Shown in pieces: positions 11,301 through 21,928 of a stretch of 64,000 bases of DNA. The stretch covers positions 1,838,501-1,902,500 of the forward strand of contig CM067534.1 in NCBI GenBank assembly GCA_034509925.1, in the 5' to 3' direction. The translations under genes were made by a program, and so were the position numbers. This DNA comes from Hirudinaria manillensis. Lineage: Eukaryota > Annelida > Clitellata > Hirudinida > Hirudinidae. The notes under the pieces were generated by a model. The model ran no database searches. It was not told the DNA's origin and was given only the letters and a program-made list of their open reading frames with translations. The first letter of the stretch is position 1. Every line of letters begins with the position of its first letter.

Positions 11301-13716
11301 CAACCTGTCACAAAACATGTAGCCACGACCTCTCAAGATGAAGAGGAAAAGCTGCATTACCAGATGGACAAGTAAAACCAGATGGGTTCAAATGAAACCT
11401 GTTTGTGGGATGTGAACTGATTTGTCCATTTCATAGATAACACAGAAATTGGTAAAGAAACAGCCACAATCAAATGACTTCTGAATGTTGATCCTCTGAT
11501 CCTGTGAAAATGTTGACCAACTAATAATTTTAGTGAGGACCTGTCTTTCTTTTGTCAAAAACTTTCATTGCTTTAATATTTTTCCTGATTAGTTCTTCAG
11601 ATGGCAAATTTAATCTTTAAAGTATAAGCTGACGAGATTGATAAAATCAAAGACTTTGAGTGATGTACAAGTAATCCTTTCAGCCTGCCCTTTGACTTTG
11701 CATGTCATTGAGACGTTGTGAAAGTTTATTTAGAGCTTTGGAATGTTTGAAACCATGAATCCAATTTTCTATAATCCATAGAAAGTAATGAAAGGTCTTC
11801 AAAATGAATCGTATTAATGTTTACAATTATTTTCACAGGTATTATATCAACTGGAGGAGCAATTGTGATTTTGGTGGTGGATGCTTTGTTGAACAGGAGA
11901 TCATTATCATCTCATTTTGCATCTCCAGGCTACAAGTGGGGTCTACCCTTTGTGGGTTTCTTCTCCATACTGGTCCTGATCTTTGGCTTTTGCAAGGCAG
12001 GTGTTCCTCATTGGATGTGGAATGCTGCAGGGTTGAACCAAGAGCAGAGTGGAAATTTCAATTCCATCATCTTCCTTATTTTGGCTTCTTTGTTGATTAC
12101 TAACCTTCTTGGAACTGCTCCTGCCACCCTGATTTTCATGTTTCTTCTTTCTTACTCCGTAGATCCATTTTCTACCCCGTCCTCGTCCGTATCATCTTAC
12201 TCGTCACTCGTGGTGGAATCTGCTTCCCATTCCAAGAATGAATTAACAAAGTCACCATCATCTGACTCAGGGCATTTATTTGAATTGATGTTGCATCTCG
12301 CTTGGGTCGCTTCCATGGCAGGGACGACTGCCCTGACTTCGAGCGTCTCTGCTTCCCTCGTTGCGCAGAAAAGTCATGAAATTCTCAGAGCCAAGGTGTC
12401 CTACTGGCGCCATCTTGCTTATGGTCTGCCCGCTTCCGTCTTGTACAGCATGATAGGCATTTCAATCACCTCCGTCTGTTTTCGTATGTTTTGATGACAT
12501 CTTTTGTTTGTCCCTTTTTGTCAAAATTTACATTTTCTGATGGAAATTTATCTGATTGTGATTTCATAAAGTCGAGAAATTTGTCAGAAATCTTGTCTTT
12601 TAGAATCTTATGCATCTGTATGCATTTACATTTTTTTTTGTGTATAAAAAGTTCAAAATATTTTGGTTGTGATTTGTTCTGACATTAACTTGAGATTTTT
12701 AATATACTTGATATTCATGATTATTGGATAACTGATAAATTTTAAACTGGATAAATTTTGAAAAATACAATTTTGTATTTGTATAGGTTGCAGACCTGTT
12801 GTTGATTATTAGTTTTTTTATTCTGGAAGCATTGAATCTTTGCTGTAATTAATGCAAACTAATTGTGACTTTGACTCATTTGTGACAGAAAGCTGATTAA
12901 TAAAGCAAACATCCAAAAAATTATGCATGAAACATTGAATTTTATATTATTGCAATGAAGCACCTTCATCTTTTGAATGATTAACTTGTTTATCATTATT
13001 CATAATATTCGAATGAGCTCGTATCAATTGGCATATGAAATTAGATGATATATGTATGTATGTATATATAAGAATAGGCTTGTAGGCCCTTATCACAGCT
13101 CTACCTGAGACTAGAAGTGGAATGTTGAATCTATGCAAAGCCATGGTTGTTTGCTTTGTTTTTGTTCCATGATTTCGTACTGAAAACCATTTAGTGACTG
13201 CTAACCACCTATCAGTTGTACTTGAAGTTGAAATTCCTACCACTGTCTGCAGATCCATTGTTGTGTTCTGCTTTCAGAAATAATTTTATTTATTATTAAT
13301 ATTATTCTATTTATGGCTGAGCTGGCTAATTTGTTTCATAGATAATTTACAGACCACAAGGAAGGTCATTAATTTTTACAGAGAATGTGATGCTGTTTAG
13401 TGTTTCTCCATATTGTTTCTCCAGGTATTGTTCAGGATTTGTTAAAGTCGTCCTATTTATCTTCACTTGACCAATTAACTCAAACCAAGTTGATTTCAGT
13501 CTTGCTTCTGAAGCTTTTACCGGGTTTGCTTTTGCTTGTTTGTCAGTGATGTTTGTCATTGTGGATTATCGCAATCTCTCTATTCTCATCTTCCTTTTTA
13601 TCTCTTTCTCTCTAGTTCAATGGACACGTCATACGTTCATCTTGGAGGTGATTAATTCATTAATCACTGGAATTTCAAGAATAGATACGAGTGTTCACAA
13701 AGGCAAATATAACTGA
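8313..13716 (+). CDS. Lsi2-like membrane transporter (ArsB/citrate clan)
   Basis: Five coding exons: 8313-9309, 9518-9684, 10353-10563, 11839-12483, 13616-13716 (706 aa; phases 1, 0, 1, 1). Each half resembles plant Lsi2 silicic-acid efflux carriers. The N-half has VGATLMIWSNVVSPGEFF, LLLILGTTIIGDYY, then SSDLSCLVLTP and SILGGSALPFGN-like helices. The C-half has FGFCKAGVPHWMWN, HLAWVASMAGTTALTSS, and YWRHLAYGLPASV. A long Ser/Thr/acidic cytoplasmic loop (about residues 250-390) separates the halves. Family members are sodium- or proton-coupled anion or metalloid carriers of about 10-12 membrane helices. The family signature GNPQN is GNVAL here, and the second conserved Asn-containing re-entrant loop is also changed, so the substrate may differ from silicic acid. 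It is convergent with Arb2 copy A. The last exon could instead end by splicing at 13647, but reading on to TGA 13714 is simplest. Confidence 0.75.
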
Positions 13717-14347
13717 AAATCATGTCATCACATTTTTGTGAATTTAACTTAACTTAGAAGCACAAGCGAATGCCGACATCGCGTTGCTGAAATTGAATCA
13801 AATTTAGGTTGTGAAGACAAGGATTTGCATCAGAAAACATCAAATCAAACCACAGGATGAATCATTCACAAATGAGGCACAGATTTTGAGATTTCCTTTG
13901 AAATACTAATTATTGTGAAAGCAGGTCATGGTTTTAATTTTAAAAAATATACCAATTCCTAAATTTCGATCTATATTTCATCAATACCATGCATCAAATC
14001 AATTACAAGAACTTTTTCATTTCAAATGTTTATTAAGAATAATAATCCAAACACGAGTGCATATTTAATGTGCACATAAGATACTGCAAAACATGCCTCT
14101 ATAGACAGCAATATATTGTATGAAAAGGCAGGTTGTCTCCCTTATCGGGTCTCCTTGTTAAAGCCAAATCTGTTAATAGAAAAAGCAGTCCTTGGGGCAG
14201 GTATGACACTATTTTATTGTTTATAACGTTTATATCCAACTAAACCAGTGTTAGTGAAGCAAAGTAAAGTCTTAATAAAAGTCCTGTTGTCACTCCGAAC
14301 CATTGAATGTCGTTGATGTGCCTGTTCTTTTGTAAAGAAGAGTGCTT

Positions 14348-17300
14348 TCACCAGCGACGCTGATTATCTTGATAATGATGATCATTATGACGATGAAAAT
14401 TAATATCTTGGTAATGGTCATTATTATGATTATGATAAGATGTGTATACCTCCATTATTAAAGTTGCAATAATGGAAGTAATTACTAATATAAATGTATT
14501 TGTAATAAAATAAGTAAAAGTCCATTCATTTTGCTTTTCCTCCTTCAATTTCTTCTCAAAGAATTTAAATAAAGATGGTCTGCAACTTTCTGATATCATC
14601 CTAGGTTCTTTGCAACCTGAAAGAAAGATTTGCCTGAGTTTGCTGCTACTAAGATTAAATGGATTAAGTTTATTTAATTTCTTAACTTATTTATCTATTT
14701 GTTCACTTAAGAGAACGATAAAGTAAATGATTTTATATTTATTATTTGATTTATTCATCTTTTTGGAGACGCCAAAATTAACAACACCCCACAAATTGGA
14801 AAAGAAAAAATATAACGGTATAAAAACAAGGATGCCCTAAAGGAATTATCCCTAAGGAGGCAACCTATTTATTAGCAAGAATTAATGCAGGAATACATAA
14901 TTATGAAAGAGCTTTATAAATAAGAAAGTTAAGAATTTCTTATTGGATCAGGAAAAACAGTTGAGTGAAATGCAAAACTTATTGTGTCAAGACAATTGCT
15001 TTAATTGACAATCTCCATTTGAGCTTTTAACAAATTAATTAAATAATTTGAGACTTTGTTATTGAATACATAATGTAATAATATAATAATAAAATAATAA
15101 TAATATAATAATACATAAATATAACAATACATAATAGTTATATATAGGGTTCTAGAAATAACATTCAAACATCTTTTGCTTTAGGCTCATTTTTCATGTT
15201 TTAAAAAGTTCTTTAACGGATTAAGCACATAATTGTAATTGCTAAAGATTGTTAAATGATGTTGAAATTCAAATTTTGTTGGAATGCACTTGTTCTGACT
15301 AGCAAGACATTAACATTTTGTGGCTCAACAGAAATAGGTGAAACACTATTGGTACTTGGTGCCAATGAAACACATGGTATTTTACCATGGAGACCATAAC
15401 ACATTGGAGTAAGGATGGTAATAAAAAAAAAATTTTTTTTTGTCTTTTAACTTTTTTTTTTATCTAAACTCTTACGAGAAGAAGTGCTTAAGGTAGAAAT
15501 CATGAATCAGAGTTGGAGTAATTTCAACTTCATGGAAAAAATATGCATGTGAGCAGCTAAATGAGAAATTATAGTTTAATGCCCATATGACAAAAGTCTG
15601 TAACTAGTTAAATTCCATTAGTAGGCTGAAGTTTGACATGAAGATGCATGTTGTGGGAGTTAAATGACTTTCATAAGGAAAGAGATTTAGCCTTTTGGCT
15701 GAAGATATGGTCAGTTAAGAATCTTGGGACCATGTGATTTTTTCAAAGAGAAAAAATTTGGCCCAGATAGTCTCGATGTATATAAATCTTAATGGCATAA
15801 CCTCAGATATCAGGGCATCATTTTTAGCAAGAAACATAGAGAAGTTTCAAAACAAACCAGCTGACACTTCATCAATAAAATAACTTGAAAGGATGGAATG
15901 ATGTAAAATTGGAGTATCCAATTCCTTTTCACTGGTCACCCAATTCCTAGCAATCTGCATTGCATGAAAAATCACACATTTAACTTGTTATTTCTACTGC
16001 TATCACATCAATTATCAAATAATTTAATTAATTGTCGAATTAATAAATATGTTTGTAATATACAAATCAATAAATAAATATAAATAGCTAAATGGATTTT
16101 CCATTTAAATAACAATAACAAATATTTCTAACCTTTTTAAAGAAATCCGTAACTTTTGAATCAGAATGCAATCCAAATGAATGAACCGAATCAGAGAAAC
16201 CAATCGCAAAGACTCTTTTTCTAAAGCTCTCTTTTTTAGCCTGAAAACAATCTTATTTCAGGAATACTAAAATAATAAGTTATCTAATTTGTTTTGACTT
16301 GTCTGACTCAACTTAGAATTATTCAAGAATGGCAAGCCATAAGTCAAATATATTATAAAAAAGTGCTCCTCATACCAATGAAACAGTCACAACTCCTCCA
16401 TAACTGTATGCCATGATGGCAATATGTTTGGCTTTCACTCTCTTCATTATAAAGTTGTCCCAAACATATGAGGCATGTTCTTCTGGATCTTGACTTCCCT
16501 TTAACATATTATAAGCAACATTATTAATATATGATAAATTACATTTCAACAGGCAGCAAACTAAATACCCTTATGGAACCATGCTTAACACTGCCTTGAC
16601 TGGTGTTTATCAGCACCACTTCATATCCTTCTTTTTGTGCTTGCTTGACATAAGAAATTGGAGAGGCATCTGATAGGAATCTATTGGAAATTATTTCAAT
16701 TCAGTGAGATTTTACAAATAATGTTGACACTTCCCTCAAGTAATGAACAATGAAAAAGTTTATAATCAAAGTTCTTTGCTACCTTATATTTCCTGATGCC
16801 AAGCCATTTCCATATATAAGGATTAACAACTTGTCCTTAGTCTCTTCTGCATTCTCACTGGCAAAGAAGAATGCTTGTGGTTCATCAGATGCTGCATCAA
16901 ACTGAAAGAAAATTTTCCAACAGACAGGCTATAATGATTTCAAAATCTAAATCAAATTGAGTCAATCTAAATCACACAAATCCAAATGATTCTAAATAAC
17001 ATCTAAACACTATATACTCAAATATTTTTGTAGACTAGATTTTGTTGACAATGCTTTGAGAATATTAGTTATGTGATTTGTCAAAATAGCCCCAGCAAAG
17101 TAGTCCACACTCAAAAAAAAAGACCAAGACAAATAGCCCAGACATAAAATAGTCCTGGCACAAATTATTTACAAAAAAAAGTACTACTGTCAAGTCTCGC
17201 TACTATGACAGTCTGCTACTGTGCCACCCTCACTATTATGCCACTTTTGCTCGGTCCCGACAAAATTCAATACAAAATAAATTTATTATGCCACTCTCAA

Positions 17301-20150
17301 ATCTCGCTACTATGCCACCAGGATCCTGACAATGTTTATCTAACCCATGAAGTTAAGGACATATTTCCAGTCGGGGGAAGTAATTAAGAAACATTACATT
17401 GTATTTTTGAGATTTGCAAATGTCAGCTCAGAAACGTAAGTGTGTGCACTGTGATGCAGATGATGAAGATGACATCTATCTGCCCTCAAATTGATATTGT
17501 TGCCATGTTTCAAAACAACTGTTGAAGTCATCAACGCATCTGATGTTTGGTGGAAAGTCTTAGAGAAATCAATCCGCAGATCATTTAATGGAAAGACAAA
17601 GACAGAAATGCAGAAAACCATTCCACTGTGGAATGTCTGTGATAGCATCACTGACAGTTTGATTTAAACTAATGAATCAGAGAAAGCACGGCATCACAGC
17701 AAACATTCTATTGTCATCATCCATCTGTTTTCAAACTCAGTAGTAAGTTTTGACAAGAATAAAGTGGAGATAGAAATCTTATAGAAAATTGAGGCAGGCA
17801 TCAGGTGACCAGAGTCCTCAAAGGTTAAGCACTCCCAATTGGATTGAGGTCTTTGAAGTCTTTTCAGCATAGAAATTCCCCAATATTTGAATTATATAGC
17901 ATATAATCCCACAATTTTAATAATCTAGATGTCATTAATTTAGTTGAACAAGTTTTTAAATAATATTTTGTCGTGAATAATAGCACTTTGTATATTGGTG
18001 GGACTATTTTGTCTTGGGCCATTTTGATGAGGTACCAATCAGTTCAGAAAATTATTGTATGATATGAGTATGGCATTGAATAAACAGGATTGCTGAGGTA
18101 AATATTAGTGAGGAAGCAATAGTTCTTTTATCAACTAACTGGTACAAAGTGCTGGTTCATCCTGTAATGTTCCTGAATATGTTCATAGATTTCCTCATCA
18201 CTTAAGCTCTATAAACATAATTATTTATGATAAATCATTCTTATTTAAGATAATTTTTAATAAAATTTACCACATCTAATATAAAAATTTGAAAAATCTA
18301 AGTAATTAATATAGAAACCCTTGGGCACTTGTCATCAGAGTGACTTGAGAAATAATTCTTATGCAAGTTACTCCGATAAGGAAAGTCACCTACAAATAAT
18401 AAAAACTTTAAAGGCAGATTCTGTTTGAATAGAAATTATCTAATTTCATAATTTAATCACTTTTAACACAAACAGATCACAACAAAGTTTATAAAGCAAC
18501 ATAAAATTCAAATATGAAATATTTATAAATTTTCATGAAAGGTACAGTGATGGCCCAAAGTTATTTTGATGGATGGTATCAACAATAAACCACTAGACAT
18601 GCTTTTAAAGTTTAGAATGATTTTAAAGAAACATTGACCAAAAAATTCAAATAACTCCGAGATCATTTAAGGTGAGATATTTTAGTACAAGACATTCATT
18701 CATTCATTCACCAATGAATTCACTTATTCAGGTGTAATTTGGAGAACTAGTGACTAATTCTGTTTGCCATAGAAATTAATATTAACCAAATAAATGCAAT
18801 CCTTAATGTTTAAATAATTAAAAATATGTCTTCAAAAGTATATTTATGCAAGTCTTTTGGAAATTATATTCAAAATTGCTTTCAGCACCATTATATTTTG
18901 CTGGCAACAATAAGCAAAGCTTTAATAACGTCTTTATGTCCTTTAATTTCTATTAAGTTTAAAAATAAATTTTTTTAAATGTTTGCAAAATAATTGCTAA
19001 TTAAAATGTTTTATCATTTAAATAATTATTTGCATTATTTAGTTACCATTTATAGTTTCTTTATTCATCCAAGATCCATGCCCATCTTCTCTCTTTCTAG
19101 AATCTGTATCTTTCAAATAATTAACCTTAAATATAATTTAAAATTAAATCACTCTCTACCAGTGGCATAGTAAAATGCGGCTGGGTGTGCCAAAGGAACT
19201 CTGGGTATCAATATTTTTGTTGGATTTGTCGGATCATAAATTCAACCCATGAATGAAAATTGGAATGAATGCCTAATTTAATTAATAATAATAAAGTAAC
19301 ATAAGAGAAATTATTCTGTTCTGCTGTACAGCTGTTGACTGCACTACAACTGCTGTACATGCAGTACTGGTTAAATGATTTAGTTGTACAATTCCATACA
19401 AACTCTTTTTACAACTGAAGGTCTGGCATGTCCTCCATCAAAGCTACATTTGGATTTTGGAAACTTTGTGCCACTGATGTTGATAGGGAAGAACTGTGCA
19501 CTGATGCTTGCAAATGTGAGATGCTGTTGGATGGTAATAGAAATATTGGGTCGGGTCAAGGGTGCAAATTTGGACATTTTGTCCTCGGAGGCAAATATCC
19601 TTGCTATGCCACTGCCCTATACTCTCGAAATCATACCAATATTTGACAGTCTTTTGATTTCAGTATCAACGTTAGTTAATTCAATTTGTACTTTATTGAG
19701 CTGTTGCTCAATCATTTTTATCTCTTTTCCATTATTGACAAATAAATAATATATGTTGAAGACCAACTCCCATGCTTTTCGAAGAAGCGTGCATCCACTC
19801 CACCAACCAATAAATATACTAAATCCAGATGAGACAATTGGATGATTTTGGTATTTTTTACCAGGAATTAAATCCAACAGTTTTTGTTGAAGACTTTCAA
19901 TACGTTCGGACAAACGTTCCCTCTTTTTGTACAAGGACTCCAAGTGTTTCACTCTCAACTGTGTGTGGTGAATTATTTTATTAATTTCTATTGGCATGAA
20001 AAAGTTCCACTTCTCCAACATTTCTTTATCGACATGCTGTAAATCATGGGCTGACAAAACTTTGTTGTTCTTAAATATTTGAATCATTTGATTGATTCGA
20101 TTATCATTTTCATCCTTAAAAATTGATTGTAATGTCTCTTTTAAATCCAT
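14348..20150 (-). CDS. FAM172/Arb2-domain protein, copy A: SAM-like, coiled coil, Arb2, TM
   Basis: Ten exons, minus: 19637-20150, 19047-19109, 18319-18389, 18140-18208, 16783-16901, 16569-16680, 16376-16498, 16133-16240, 15858-15954, 14348-14616 (514 aa, all phases consistent). Residues 1-65 form a SAM-like unit; 65-95 and 140-170 are coiled coil around a hydrophobic stretch (GFSIFIGWWSGCTLL). The Arb2 domain (about 240-455) matches FAM172: [48 protein letters not shown], then [27 protein letters not shown] and [10 protein letters not shown]. The elbow motif reads AYSYGG, where FAM172 and copies B and C have AHSYGG. The upstream [14 protein letters not shown] motif is degenerate (YGNGLASGNIR). 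The end has a transmembrane helix (ITNTFILVITSIIATLIM) followed by a His/Asn/Asp-rich tail. Human FAM172A is linked to Argonaute-2 and co-transcriptional splicing; the role of this form is unknown. Confidence 0.85.
17184..17390. mobile_element. pogo/Tigger-like DNA transposon end in copy A intron 4
   Basis: The sequence from 17186 (CTGTCAAGTCTCGCTACTAT, then GACAG) and the following words GCCACTTTTGCTCGGTCCCGA resemble the terminal repeats of Tigger/pogo elements (CAGTCGAACCTCGCTATTATGAC...GGTCCCGG). A second TCTCGCTACTATGCCACC word in direct orientation lies at about 17302. The plus-strand frame near 17520-17640 (DVWWKVLEKSIRRSF) is reminiscent of a decayed pogo/jerky transposase C-terminus. 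The other terminal repeat was not found, so this is a fragment. It is a plain DNA transposon. Confidence 0.45.
19160..19614. mobile_element. hAT-like non-autonomous element in copy A intron 1
   Basis: The left end reads CAGTGGCATAGTAAAATGC (19160 on). The right end, read on the minus strand from 19614, is CAGTGGCATAGCAAGGATAT, giving an imperfect terminal inverted repeat with CAGTGGCATAG identical. Eight bases flanking the left side (CTCTCTAC) match six of eight on the right (CCCTATAC, 19615-19622), as expected of an aged 8-bp hAT target duplication. The 455-bp element has no transposase frame. Its right end sits 22 bases from the end of copy A exon 1 (19637). Confidence 0.6.
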
Positions 20151-21928
20151 GACATTCTTTTATAATCTAAAATTAAAAAAGATTAATTATTAATTGGACT
20201 CCTTAACATTGTCAGTATCACCCAGCAAGCTGGGCCTGCAGGGTGGGCCTACGAGGGTATGGGGCAGGTTGCCCGTCTTGCCTGAATTAGTTAAACTAGC
20301 TATTGATGTTATTTAGTTTGAAAATTCACTCTAAACAAGTTGTTTATGCAGGCAATGCTATTTAGCATGAATGTGCTCACTAAATAACTATTTACTGTTT
20401 GGAGCTATTTATCATAAAATTTCACTAATAAATAACAAAAATGGGTGGAGTATGATTAGGCAATGGATTGTTTCTTGCATTTGTTGGAGATTGTTTGGAT
20501 TAATACTTCACTGGTCGAACTTCAAGATAGTGAGTTCTTATTATTTACTTTGATAGTTCATTGAAAACAAGATATAATTATAACCATAATTAAAGTTTTT
20601 AACTGATTAGCACACTAATTGGTGTAACAAGAGTGATTTTCTTCATCTCCATGCAAACATTTTAAGAAAACATGTAGCCGAATTCCATTAATGACTAAGT
20701 GATTTTTTTTGAGGAAATGAAGGTTTTTAAAGAAGAAGGCTTTGATTACAATGGAAGAAATTTTAACATATTTTTGAATGTAGTTATTTGTTATGCCCCA
20801 GCAAGAGCATATGTCAAATGTGTTAAAGCCAGCAATAGCTGTAATTGTTGAAAGATGTGTTCAAACTGGTCTATGGGTTAATAAAGTTGCGTTATCAGAG
20901 TTAGATTAGTTGAGGGTTGGATACGATCCGTGATTAATTGTGCCGGAATATGGTAAGTAACCTATTTTTAATGGCTGGGATTAGACTGGGCAACCCTATA
21001 TGGTACTCGCACGGGTCCTGGGCGGACCCCGGAGGGGTGTGTTAGCTGGGCAATTTCTGATTTGAGGTCTCTTCATACCAATTAATTCATGCTAATTACC
21101 TCATAATGTATTTATAAAATATATTTAGATTATAATTCGCGGAGGTTACTTTTCAATTAAATTAAAAAACCAATTCTGACAAGAAACCCTCACCTGAAAC
21201 GCCCGCTCAGCAAAAGAAAGCTGGAAATCCCAATAATTCTTTAGTGCATTAATCTAGATCTATATAACAATTGTAAATATATAATAATTGTAAAGTTTAA
21301 GTAAATTTGTAAGTTTTAAATTATATTTTTTAGAAATATATTTATTAATTTGAATTATCAAATTTTTTTAAAATAATCTCAAAAAACCCAAAGAATTTTA
21401 TCCATGATTAATTTACTTCAGTTTAATACAAAGATAACTAAATACTCTCAAATATATTTAATTAAATTTGGCGATTTTATACAGCAACCTTCTAGTCAAG
21501 ACCACAGGTGCAACATAACGTCCGCTGTGGACTACCTGTATGTATAAACAAGATAAGCCCACAATTCAAGACACAAAGGACTTTCGCTTGCATTTTAATC
21601 CCATCAAACGTTGCACCTATGTGCAACAAATAACTTTTATTATTAACTGATATTATTAAAAACAGGGGACTTTACTCGTTTACACTGTATAATTCCTTCC
21701 AAAAGGGAGATGTCTTTCAATGCCATCCATTTTAATCACACTGAAACCTGTCTTTTAGTTTTGGTAAAATCTTATTTCAATTTAGAAATTGCCAGGAGTA
21801 TGTATGTAAGCATTAGGTTTGTTATAAATTCTAAATTTTGTTGTTCATGTTAATTTTATGATAACTTAAATATAATTCATTATGGGCACAAAATATTCCA
21901 AAATTTAATTTCGGGTTGATGGCATGCA
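20151..21928. other. Spacer between copies A and B with inverted GC-rich repeats
   Basis: This holds the presumed promoter of copy A. Two GC-rich blocks, about 20218-20280 and 20990-21055, stand out against the AT-rich background. The second, read on the minus strand, resembles the first (GGTTGCCC, CGAGT/CGAGG, GGGCC words in the same order), suggesting arms of an old inverted-repeat DNA element of about 840 bp. No target duplication could be fixed. Another unexplained GC-richer piece is at 21490-21620. No exon was supported. Confidence 0.3.
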
